From: Larkinella insperata
GTDB lineage: Bacteria > Bacteroidota > Bacteroidia > Cytophagales > Spirosomataceae
Length of the DNA stretch: 64,000 bases
Direction: 5' to 3'
Assembly: GCF_026248825.1 (NCBI RefSeq)
Contig: NZ_CP110973.1
Coordinates: forward strand, 3,858,501-3,922,500
Shown: piece after piece, positions 24,579-32,809 of the stretch
Numbering within the stretch: the first letter of the stretch is position 1
Layout: every line of letters begins with the position of its first letter
Notes under the pieces: model-generated
Seen by the model: the letters and a program-made list of their open reading frames with translations, nothing else
The model's database searches: none
What the model was told of the DNA's origin: nothing
Translations under genes and position numbers: made by a program

Positions 24579-26855
24579 TTATTGTTGGCTCCATTGGAAG
24601 TTCAGGCCGAGGAAGTACGAACGCCCGTAGCTCAGCGGCACCGCCCCGCCCGTGCTGTGGGAGCCGCCTACGTCGCCCGAGGTGTTGTTCAGGCGGGTCA
24701 CGTTGAACAGGTTTTTCACCCCGGTGTTCAGCGTAAGGTATTTCGTCAGGGACTTATTAACCGTGAAATCGGCCCAGTGATAAGCCGCGGTTTCGGCCAG
24801 ATGAATGGTCGCGGTACCTTCGCTGTTCATCAGCGTCTCGTAGATGGGCCTTCTGCCGGTGTATTTATAAAAGAAGCTGACCTTGGTATCGATCTTTTGC
24901 AGGTGATACGTAAGGTTCGAGTTGACTTCGGGCGACCAGACAAACGCCGGCAGCTCCCTGTCGTTTTCGTTCAGGCTGTTGTAGCGGCCAACGTGTGAGA
25001 AGCCGAGCGTAAACTGGAAGTTTTTGGCGTTCAGAGTATTGTTCAGCGTACCGCCGGTGGTTTTAAACCGGTTGATGTTGATCGTCATCATCACCCCGGG
25101 GCTGGCCGGGTCATAGCCGTAATCGATGAGGTTATGAAAATCGTTGTAAAAGCCGGTCAGGGTAGACGTCAGTCGGAGGGTCGGGGTGGTGATGGAGCGC
25201 CAGGTCAGCGAACCGTTGAAGCTGTTGGAGTATTCGGCTTTCAGGTCCGGGTTTCCCTTGATGGAGTGGCTGGCGTCGAAGAAGTTAAAGTAGAGTTCTC
25301 GCAGGGCCGGGGAGCGAAAACCGCGGGCATAGGCAAACCGCAAATCCGTGTTTTTATGCAGCACAACCTTGGCGTTCAGCGACGGAATGACCGGGGGCGC
25401 GTCGTACACCGAATTTTTGATAAACCGCAGCCCGGGGCGCAGCGTAATGGTCGAAGTCGGTTTCAGTTCCGAGGAAACAAAAACGGCGTAGTCATTGATG
25501 GAGGGCGAACCCAGAATCCGGGCACCCGATGCGGCATCCAGGTTGATGTCAACGCCCGGCTGGAACGAAACCGCGTTGGAAACCCTGTACTGGGCCGTTG
25601 CCCGGAAAATTTTGGTATCGAAGAGCGACAAATCCTGCTCGCCCGCGCCCAGCGAGAGCGTCCGGCGGCCCGTGTTCAGGTCAATGTTGGTTGTCTGGGT
25701 CCTGCGGCTGTAGTCAGTGTACGACAGAATCGCGTTGATTTGCCATTGTTCGCTGGCCTTCCAGTCGCTCTGGAGCTGGTGGGTAAGCCGGCCGGTGATG
25801 TAGTTCTGATCGCGGGCCTGGTTGGTATTGATGTTGGCGGGGCCCATCGCGTCGATGGTTTCGTTCAGCGCGTCCAGCCGGTACCAGATGGTAAACGCTT
25901 CGTTCCGGTAGCCCAGCTTCACATTGCCCAGCAACTGCTCTTTCGGATGCCAGTCTTTGGCGCGGGTGGTTGAAAGGCCCCGCCAGCCGCCAAACCCGTT
26001 GTGGGTACCACCGACGTACGCATTCCAGCCTTTCCGCTGCCAGGTAACCCCCAGATTTTGATTATGAACGCCCTGGCCCGTCAGCGGACGGTATTCCGTG
26101 CTGGCGGTTTCTTCCTGAAGACGGGCGGTCACCGAAAGCCGTTCCTGACCCGGCTTTTTGGTAATGATGTTGATGATTCCGGCCAGCGCATCGGTGCCGT
26201 ACGAAACCGACATGGGTCCTTCGACGATCTCCACGCGCTCGATGGTGTTGATGTCGATCTGGTTCAGGCTTTCGCGGGTATCCCCCCGGTCGACCATCGG
26301 AACGCCGTCGAGCAGAATCTTCACGTTCCGGCCCGACATGCCCATCAATTGAATGTCGGAGGTGCCCAGAACCAGGTCGTTGGAAAACCGGATGCCCAGT
26401 TCGTTGTTCAGTACGCTAATCAGGTTGGTGGCACCCCGCAGTTGAATCCGTTCGCGGTCGATGGTCCGGATTTGATAGACCGACTGACGCAGGGACTGCG
26501 GTTCGTACTGGCCCGTTACGACCACGTCGTCCAGTTGTCGGCTTGCTTCCTTGAGGAGCAGGGGCTGAACGGTGACGGTTTCGCCCCCTCTGACTCGGAC
26601 GGGAAGCGTCTGCGATTCCAGGCCGAGCCGTTGAACCACCAGCGTATAACGGCCTTCGGGGACCTCCAGGCTATAGGAGCCGTCCGCTTCCGAGGAGGCA
26701 CCATACCGGGTATCTTTCAGCAGAATAGTTGCCGCCATCGCCGGTTTGCCGTCGGCCGTAAGCGCAGTTCCCCGAAGTTTCCCGGTGGGAGTCTGCGCGA
26801 GAACAAACTGATGAATTAGTAAAAAACAGCCCGTCAAGAGGTAGTAGTGTCTCAT
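24579..26855 (-). CDS. hmuR: TonB-dependent outer-membrane haem receptor, HmuR-like
   Basis: A 758-residue receptor: signal peptide ending near FVLAQ, a carboxypeptidase-like regulatory domain (LRGTALTADGKPAMAATILLKD), a plug (VVVTGQYEPQSLRQSVYQIRTID; DIQLMGMSGRNVKILLDGVP; VEIVEGPMSVSYGTDALAGII) and a beta-barrel ending in FQWSQQ. The plug is of the classical siderophore/haem type rather than SusC. Pairing with hmuY points to haem. The barrel contains FRSPALRELYFNFFDASHSI followed by GNPDLKAEYS, the FRAP/NPDL region described for haem receptors. A dyad precedes the gene at 26880-26907. Confidence 0.85.
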   Translation of the reverse strand: MRHYYLLTGCFLLIHQFVLAQTPTGKLRGTALTADGKPAMAATILLKDTRYGASSEADGSYSLEVPEGRYTLVVQRLGLESQTLPVRVRGGETVTVQPLLLKEASRQLDDVVVTGQYEPQSLRQSVYQIRTIDRERIQLRGATNLISVLNNELGIRFSNDLVLGTSDIQLMGMSGRNVKILLDGVPMVDRGDTRESLNQIDINTIERVEIVEGPMSVSYGTDALAGIINIITKKPGQERLSVTARLQEETASTEYRPLTGQGVHNQNLGVTWQRKGWNAYVGGTHNGFGGWRGLSTTRAKDWHPKEQLLGNVKLGYRNEAFTIWYRLDALNETIDAMGPANINTNQARDQNYITGRLTHQLQSDWKASEQWQINAILSYTDYSRRTQTTNIDLNTGRRTLSLGAGEQDLSLFDTKIFRATAQYRVSNAVSFQPGVDINLDAASGARILGSPSINDYAVFVSSELKPTSTITLRPGLRFIKNSVYDAPPVIPSLNAKVVLHKNTDLRFAYARGFRSPALRELYFNFFDASHSIKGNPDLKAEYSNSFNGSLTWRSITTPTLRLTSTLTGFYNDFHNLIDYGYDPASPGVMMTININRFKTTGGTLNNTLNAKNFQFTLGFSHVGRYNSLNENDRELPAFVWSPEVNSNLTYHLQKIDTKVSFFYKYTGRRPIYETLMNSEGTATIHLAETAAYHWADFTVNKSLTKYLTLNTGVKNLFNVTRLNNTSGDVGGSHSTGGAVPLSYGRSYFLGLNFQWSQQ

Positions 26856-26879
26856 TGCAGCGCACCCTTTTTATTATTT

Positions 26880-26929
26880 AGACTTAATAACTATTCTTAT
26901 TAAGACTGATTATAAGTTAGGCAAAGGTA
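26880..26929 (-). promoter_or_regulatory. Promoter and AT-rich dyad before the haem receptor
   Basis: On the minus strand TACCTTTG (26922-26929) fits the -7 element. Just downstream lies an 11-base dyad, AGACTTAATAA (26880-26890) and TTATTAAGACT (26897-26907), with one mismatch and a six-base spacer. Its position near the expected transcription start suits a repressor such as Fur. It shares TTATTAAGA with the dyad before hmuT. Confidence 0.5.
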
Positions 26930-27009
26930 CGACTTCATCCGAGCAATGCTAGAATTGATCTGGCTTTTTGAAAAAAATTACCAAAAGGTGATTTAGGCCG
27001 ATGGACCGT

Positions 27010-27041
27010 AAAAAATATTACCCGATCGACTGACCGGGCAA
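27010..27041 (-). terminator. Terminator of the agmatine-deiminase-like gene
   Basis: On the minus strand TTGCCCG pairs with CGGGTAA (one G-T pair) around a ten-base loop, followed after two bases by a T-run, about 43 bases beyond the stop codon. Confidence 0.6.
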
Positions 27042-27083
27042 TGATTGTAGGTAAACTCTACTTAAAACACTGATTGATTTTTA

Positions 27084-28418
27084 CTAAAGTGCGGGTACTT
27101 GCTGGGTGATGCAGTGCATACCGCCCCCGCCCACCGTAATGGCGTCGGCATCCAGTTGCTTGACTTTTCGGGTGGGGTACAGGCTTTTGATCAACTGGTT
27201 AAATTCCTCGTCTTTTTGCTGCAAACTGGCATCCCGACCCGGTTTATAGAATTTAGGAATCAGCACGACATCGTTCGTAACGACGTAGTTCATGTAACCC
27301 GCAGCCATGACAAACTGGACCGGGCTGCCGTCCGTCGGGAAGTGCTGGATTCCTTTCATTTCTTTCAGCGACTCGTACATAACATCTCCGGCATTCAATT
27401 CGACCACAATCGGGCTGGGCTCCGGGGCCCGGATGATCGTGAGCGGTTTGCCGTCCTGATTCGTTTCGTGGGACAAAATCTGGTAGGCATCTTCCAGCGC
27501 CTGGTAGGATACCTGGGTAAACGGATTTCCGCTGGCGAGCTCGGAAGCAGGCACCTGCGGGAGCAGCACGGTATGGTCGTCAATCCAGGACACCATCTCG
27601 TCGGCATGCCACACGCCAAAGTTGAAATAAGCTTGACCGTTGAACAGCTTGGGCGACTCCAGAACCGGATGCGAATCCGATGCGGTATTTTCGTTCAGAA
27701 AAATAACCTTTTTCAAATTAAAAACCCGTTTCAGTTCGGCTTCGATCTGCGACAGCGTCAAGCTCGGGTTGCTGGCCAGCAGGGACTTTTTGACGGCAAT
27801 AACCGTTCCCTTGCCGTTGAAGTGCAGGTTTCCGCCTTCGGTAATCAGCGTGGAGCGGAGAACACTAGCTCCTTTGGCCGCCCCCGTGCCCAGCGAAACG
27901 TCGTTGTCGAGCTGGTAAATGGCGTAGCTGGCGTCGGGGATGTACTCTTTCGTCCGGTAAGCGTCGAAATCGAAGTCCACGACCTGATAGCCCCCTTTTT
28001 TGTTTTTCATGAATGTACCGCCGGTGTCCCGGATCCAGAGATCGCCGTGGGAAACCGTATGAAAGTGAATGGCCGTGTCAATGGCAGCCTGCGCAACGCC
28101 CCGGCTGATCAGCGCCGTTTTTAGAGCATCAATGTCTTCCGGCGAGTTGACGGCATAATCCACTTTGGTGGTTGTGGGCAAAATTTCCTTGATCATTTCG
28201 GCCTGAACGGCAAGCATCGAAAGGCCGTTTTTGTAATCGACCGTCGGCGCGGATAGCCAGACCGACGCCAGGGGCTCAAACTCGGCGGGCATGTAAAAAG
28301 CCGCATCCGGGTCGGCGCCGGGCCCCGTCGGATCGACATGGTCTTTTAGGCAACTGGATAAGGTAACTGCGAGGAAGGCAACAAGGAATAGCCAAAAAGG
28401 TATCCGTTTCATGTCCAT
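27084..28418 (-). CDS. Exported agmatine deiminase family lipoprotein
   Basis: A 444-residue pentein with an N-terminal lipoprotein signal (lipobox LSSCLK, Cys about residue 23), so envelope-located, unlike cytosolic AguA. The catalytic pattern is present: MPAEFEPLASVWLS near residue 45, SHGDLWIRDTGG near 128, TEGGNLHFNGKG near 190, His in VWHADEM near 273 and the nucleophile Cys in GGGGMHCITQQ at the C-terminus. AguA and related peptidyl-arginine deiminases hydrolyse guanidino groups to ureido groups. The physiological substrate may be agmatine or protein arginine. ATG codons at 28418 and 28412 are both possible starts. Confidence 0.82.
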   Translation of the reverse strand: MDMKRIPFWLFLVAFLAVTLSSCLKDHVDPTGPGADPDAAFYMPAEFEPLASVWLSAPTVDYKNGLSMLAVQAEMIKEILPTTTKVDYAVNSPEDIDALKTALISRGVAQAAIDTAIHFHTVSHGDLWIRDTGGTFMKNKKGGYQVVDFDFDAYRTKEYIPDASYAIYQLDNDVSLGTGAAKGASVLRSTLITEGGNLHFNGKGTVIAVKKSLLASNPSLTLSQIEAELKRVFNLKKVIFLNENTASDSHPVLESPKLFNGQAYFNFGVWHADEMVSWIDDHTVLLPQVPASELASGNPFTQVSYQALEDAYQILSHETNQDGKPLTIIRAPEPSPIVVELNAGDVMYESLKEMKGIQHFPTDGSPVQFVMAAGYMNYVVTNDVVLIPKFYKPGRDASLQQKDEEFNQLIKSLYPTRKVKQLDADAITVGGGGMHCITQQVPAL

Positions 28419-28631
28419 TAACTGATTTGTTGTGAGGTTTACTTGTAAATGACCTCACAAAACTATCCGCTCAGATCACACCGGGCGGACGGGCGGCTGA
28501 ACAAGGGACGAAAACGGCGGTTGGCTGCCTAAAAAGACGGACTAAGGGGATAACTGAGCGAACGGTTGACGATGGGGCAGAAACAGTGTAAGCCGGTCGC
28601 CCGGAGTTAGTTTGGGCTGACGACTTAATTG

Positions 28632-29921
28632 TTACCAGACAATGGTAAACTCGGTCCAGCCGTCCGGGTTGGTTTTTAGCGAGAACGGAAAGCCGTGGTT
28701 AACCAGAATGTCGCGGGTCAGGGTCAGACCGATGCCCTGGCCGTCGGGTTTGGTGCTGAAGAAGGGGTTGAAAAGATTCGCTTCCAGGTTGGGGCTGATG
28801 GGTTGGCCAGTGTCGCGGACGACGAGGTGGGTGCGGTCAACCACCACTTCAACCAGTTGGCCGGGCGTGCAGGCTTCGAGGGCATTTTTGATCACGTTGA
28901 CCAGCACCTGCTCCATCTGCGCGGGATCGACCGGCACCTGAATGGTATCCGCTGGCAGTTCGTATTGCAGCGTAACGCCTTTTGCGTCGGCCTGGGGCTG
29001 CATCAGCCGACCCACGTTGCGGGCCATTTCGGTCAGGTCGGTGGGGACTTTCTGCGGCTGGGGCAGCCGCACGACGTCGGCAAACCGGCGCATGAAGAGG
29101 TTTAGGCGGTCGTTGCGTTCAATGGCAATCTGGAGCGCGTGATTCACATCCTGCTGTTCGGGCGCGTCGACGTACGTTTTGGTGACGTTCAGGATGGAGT
29201 TGATGGCACCAATGGAATTGTTGACTTCGTGGGCCATCATCCGGATCACCTTGCTGTAGGCTTTCTTCTCCGATTCCAAAATTTCGCTCGTCAGTTCTTC
29301 AATCAGCATGAAATCGCGCCGGAAGCCGCGGTCCATGAAGTGCGAACGTTGCACCCGGTAGGTTTCAATGCCGTTGCCTTTCAGGGTGCGCGTTTCGGGA
29401 TCGTTAAATTCCGTCAACTGGTTGAGCAGCGGGTGATCAATTTCGGATAAAAGTCGGCCCTGGAGCTGCTCGTTTGTTTGTTGCAGTAATGCCGTGGCTT
29501 TGGGGTTGGCCGATGCAATGCGCCGGTCAAAATCAAAAATAAGGGTGGCGATGGGGGAGGCTTCGATGAGCTTTTCCAGAAAAAACTGCTGTTCCATTTG
29601 TTTGGTGCGTTCCTGCCGAAGCTGGTCAATCATCAGGTTGTACACGTCAATCAGCCCATCGACTTCGCGGTTGCCGGTCGGCACAAATTTGATCGTAAAG
29701 TCCTTTTCCTTAATGGCTTCGATACCGGCCGAGATAAATTGCGACGGCTGCCCGAACGCCTGGTAAATCTGAATGGCAATCCCCGCTGAAACCAGTACCA
29801 GCACTTCCGAAACGATAAAGAGCACTTTGTTTTCCTGAAGCCATTTAAAAATCAGAAAAATCAGGGCCGCGTGAACGGCGACAATGTACAGCAGGTAGTT
29901 CGTTCGAAGGGATAGCTTCAT
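28632..29921 (-). CDS. Sensor histidine kinase, NtrY-like
   Basis: A 429-residue membrane kinase. Two adjacent membrane helices (about residues 9-52, with almost no periplasmic loop) are followed by a HAMP-like linker (55-105), a PAS domain (115-200, IEASPIATLIFDFDRRIASANP), a HisKA segment with the phosphorylated His in MMAHEVNNS (His231) and an HATPase domain (NVIKNALEA, VRDTGQPIS, GQGIGLTL). The lack of a sensory loop suggests detection inside the membrane or cytoplasm. It is encoded after the sigma-54-type regulator and is likely its partner. Confidence 0.9.
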   Translation of the reverse strand: MKLSLRTNYLLYIVAVHAALIFLIFKWLQENKVLFIVSEVLVLVSAGIAIQIYQAFGQPSQFISAGIEAIKEKDFTIKFVPTGNREVDGLIDVYNLMIDQLRQERTKQMEQQFFLEKLIEASPIATLIFDFDRRIASANPKATALLQQTNEQLQGRLLSEIDHPLLNQLTEFNDPETRTLKGNGIETYRVQRSHFMDRGFRRDFMLIEELTSEILESEKKAYSKVIRMMAHEVNNSIGAINSILNVTKTYVDAPEQQDVNHALQIAIERNDRLNLFMRRFADVVRLPQPQKVPTDLTEMARNVGRLMQPQADAKGVTLQYELPADTIQVPVDPAQMEQVLVNVIKNALEACTPGQLVEVVVDRTHLVVRDTGQPISPNLEANLFNPFFSTKPDGQGIGLTLTRDILVNHGFPFSLKTNPDGWTEFTIVW

Positions 29922-30063
29922 AAATCGTCTTGATCGGACCGCGGCACGGCCTGGATTACACGGCTGAAAACGGTCGGTACGGGCCGTCGCGGAGTTAACG
30001 AAGATGCCTCAACCGCCAGGCATTCTAGTTACCTCCTTAATCGGTGGAATCCAAGGCCAGGTA

Positions 30064-31449
30064 TTAAGAATCGGTGGTATACGGGATGCCATACTTTTCC
30101 AGGCGTCGGTAGAGCGCAAAACGGGTAATGCCCAGCGCCCGGGCAACCTTGGAGACTTTGTTGTTGTAAAACTCCATCGCCCGCCGGATCATCTGGTACT
30201 CCAGTTCGTCCAGCGTAATGGTGCCAACCTCGGGCAGCGGACGGAGCGGCTGTGCTACGGGCGTAGCCGGAATGTGTTTCTGGAAGTCGCTGATTTCCAG
30301 ATCGTCTTTGCTCGACAGGAGAACTGTGCGTTCGACAATGTTTTTGAGTTGACGGATATTGCCCGGCAGCGCCAGCGTCTTGACCCATTTCAGGGCCGCC
30401 GGGGTTACGGTTAGTTTGGGCCGTTCGTAAATGGTTTTCAGGTTGTTAACGAAATAATTTACCAGGGGCGGAATGTCGTCCGGGCGTTCGCGCAGGGCGG
30501 GAAGTTTGACGGTAATCAGGTTGATGCGGTATAACAAATCTTCGCGGAACGTGCCTTTCGCGACCATTTCCTCCAGGTTGCGGTTGGTGGCGCAAATAAC
30601 CCGTACATCAACGGTTTTGCTCCGGCTGCTGCCCAGCGGCTCAAACGTGCGGTCTTGCAGAACCCGCAGCAACTTGACCTGGCTCGAAAGGTCCAGATCA
30701 CCGATTTCATCCAGAAAAATACTGCCTTTGTTGGCGAGTTCGAACCGTCCGACGCGGTCGGATTTGGCGTCGGTGAACGCACCCCGCAGATGCCCAAACA
30801 GTTCGCTTTCGAACAAAGTGGAGGAAATACCGCCCAGATTGACCTTGACAAACGGTTTGCTCCGGCGTCGGCTGTTCTGATGAATGGCTTCGGCAATCAG
30901 TTCCTTACCCGTTCCGCTTTCGCCGGTAATCAGCACCGGGGCGTCCGTCGGGGCCACACGTCCGATGGTTTCCAGAATGTCAAGCAAATGCGGGTCTTCC
31001 CCGACGATGTGCCCAAACTGGTACTGCTGGTCGAGTTTCCGGCGGCCTGTCGACCGGGTTTGGGTGGTCTCTGCTGCCTGCTGGTTCAGGTTGAGCAGCG
31101 TCCGGACGGATTGCAGCACGTAGTCGTTCTGCCACGGTTTGGTAATGAAATCCTTCGCTCCGGCTTTCATGCCCTGCACGGCCAGGTCGATGGTTCCCCA
31201 GCCCGTGATCAGAATAACCGGGATCGTCGGGTAACCGGCGCGGATGACCTTCAGCAGTTTCAGGCCTTCCTCCCCGGAAGTTTCGATGGAAAAGTTCATG
31301 TCCAGCAAGATGAGCTCGGGCGTTTCGGCTTCGAGCGCGGCCAGGGCCTGTGCCGGGTCGGAGGCTGTTTGCACGGTAAAGCCGTCTCTCCGCAGCAGGA
31401 GAGAAAGGGAGGTTTGTACGGCAATATCGTCGTCGATGATCAGAAGCAT
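30064..31449 (-). CDS. Sigma-54-dependent response regulator, NtrC family
   Basis: A 461-residue regulator with three domains: receiver (residues 1-120, acidic pocket IIDDD and phospho-acceptor Asp50 in ILLDMNF), AAA+ ATPase (about 145-385: Walker A GESGTGKE at 176-183, the sigma-54-contacting loop GAFTDA at 223-228 in place of GAFTGA, and FLDEIGDLDL) and a C-terminal Fis-type helix-turn-helix (KVSKVARALGITRFALYRRL). It activates sigma-54 promoters from upstream sites after phosphorylation. It follows the exporter genes on the same strand and most likely controls them. Confidence 0.92.
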   Translation of the reverse strand: MLLIIDDDIAVQTSLSLLLRRDGFTVQTASDPAQALAALEAETPELILLDMNFSIETSGEEGLKLLKVIRAGYPTIPVILITGWGTIDLAVQGMKAGAKDFITKPWQNDYVLQSVRTLLNLNQQAAETTQTRSTGRRKLDQQYQFGHIVGEDPHLLDILETIGRVAPTDAPVLITGESGTGKELIAEAIHQNSRRRSKPFVKVNLGGISSTLFESELFGHLRGAFTDAKSDRVGRFELANKGSIFLDEIGDLDLSSQVKLLRVLQDRTFEPLGSSRSKTVDVRVICATNRNLEEMVAKGTFREDLLYRINLITVKLPALRERPDDIPPLVNYFVNNLKTIYERPKLTVTPAALKWVKTLALPGNIRQLKNIVERTVLLSSKDDLEISDFQKHIPATPVAQPLRPLPEVGTITLDELEYQMIRRAMEFYNNKVSKVARALGITRFALYRRLEKYGIPYTTDS

Positions 31450-31488
31450 AGCGTAAAGTTATTTCGCAGAGTTAAGTAGAGAAAATCA

Positions 31489-31525
31489 GAGTTGAGCAGA
31501 GGGGCATTTTTTCTCTGCTCAACTC
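31489..31525. repeat. Perfect hairpin between permease and regulator genes
   Basis: A 13-base arm GAGTTGAGCAGAG (31489-31501) is repeated inverted at 31513-31525 with an 11-base loop. A diverged direct copy of the arm (CAGAGTTAAGTAGAG) lies just to the left. It resembles short CAGAG-type intergenic repeats seen in many bacterial genomes and may attenuate transcription into the regulator gene. Confidence 0.75.
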
Positions 31526-31564
31526 GTTTACCTCCGCTAATCTCCGCGGAACAGCTTAAGATTT

Positions 31565-32731
31565 TTATTCCTCATGCAATGCCACCGCCGGTTGGATGTA
31601 AGCGGCCTGGCGGCTGGGGAGGAGGGCGCAGAGGGTGACAATACCGTAGATGATCAGCACCGATACCACGATGGCCGTCAGGTAGATGCCTGCTTCCATA
31701 TCAAAGACGTTCAGGAGCGGGAACTGGGCAGCAAAGAGCAGACCGATCAGCAGACCAAACGTTGCCAGTACCCAGATTTCGCCGATGAACTGCCGGGATA
31801 TTCCGTTGCCCGTTGCGCCCAGCGCCCGGCGTAAACCGATTTCGCCCCGGCGTTTGGCGATGCTCAGGTTTAGCACACCAAACAGGCCCAGGGCTACGTT
31901 GATGAGCAGGAAACCGCTGACGATCAGGAAAATGATGACGGGTACGAGCGTCAGGTTGTGTTTGTTTTTGCGCGAATCCGTCAGGTGATCCACTTCCACG
32001 CTCCAGCCCGGCACCATCGACGTGATGTCTTTCACAATTTTGGCTTCAAACAGCGCGTCGGTTCCGGGTTTAACGCGGATGACCAGGGTCCGGTCCCACG
32101 GGTTTTTGGCCTTCAGAAGTTCAAACACAGCGGGTTGGTCGGCCATAAATTCCCCCCGCGATTTAAAGGTGTTGACCACCCCAACAACTTTGAACCGGGT
32201 GCTGATAATTTTTCCCAACGGGTTCTCGTCGCTAAACAGCTCTTCCCGCGTCTTTTGATTGATGACAACCGGTGAATACTTGCCCACACTATCGGCGCTT
32301 CGGTACCAGTGCCCGGTGGTTACGGGGATGTTCATGGTTTCGGCAAAGTGTTCATCGGTGGTAAAGAAGTCCGCCATGATGTGCTTTTTGTTGTAATCAA
32401 TGCCGTTGTTCATCTGGCTACCCGAAAACGGAAAGTTACTGCTCATACGGGTGGCGGATTCAACTTCGGAGTAGCCCTTCAGGCGTTGCAGAATTCGCTG
32501 CGTTTTTTCGGCCACCTCGACGGTGTCCTGGTTGTTTCCCAGGCTAAGCGCCCAGCCGTTCTGGTATTCAAAGCCCAGCGGCTGGGTGTAATTCCGGACG
32601 TTGTAAATGATCAGGGAGGTGAGTCCGAACAGGACGAGGAACGAAGCCCAGATCTCGACCAGCATCAGCGCGTGGCTTTTCTTCTTGTTCCAGATGAGTT
32701 TAAACAGGTGACGGATCATGGCCATTTTCAA
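31565..32731 (-). CDS. ABC transporter permease, MacB/FtsX type (second permease)
   Basis: A 388-residue permease of the MacB/FtsX type: an N-terminal membrane helix (about residues 22-45), a periplasmic MacB_PCD domain of about 200 residues, and three C-terminal helices, with the FtsX motif IAKRRGEIGLRRALGATGNGI near residue 290. It likely pairs with the preceding permease as a heterodimer driven by the ATPase at 34116. These systems do not move substrates through the inner membrane but push periplasmic cargo into TolC by mechanotransmission. Confidence 0.85.
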   Translation of the reverse strand: MKMAMIRHLFKLIWNKKKSHALMLVEIWASFLVLFGLTSLIIYNVRNYTQPLGFEYQNGWALSLGNNQDTVEVAEKTQRILQRLKGYSEVESATRMSSNFPFSGSQMNNGIDYNKKHIMADFFTTDEHFAETMNIPVTTGHWYRSADSVGKYSPVVINQKTREELFSDENPLGKIISTRFKVVGVVNTFKSRGEFMADQPAVFELLKAKNPWDRTLVIRVKPGTDALFEAKIVKDITSMVPGWSVEVDHLTDSRKNKHNLTLVPVIIFLIVSGFLLINVALGLFGVLNLSIAKRRGEIGLRRALGATGNGISRQFIGEIWVLATFGLLIGLLFAAQFPLLNVFDMEAGIYLTAIVVSVLIIYGIVTLCALLPSRQAAYIQPAVALHEE

Positions 32732-32809
32732 TTTTGAATGATCGAATAAGTGCGTGGTCGAATGAGTCTGCGTTTGTATTCACTCATTTGATCAGGCGCT
32801 CATTGAGGA

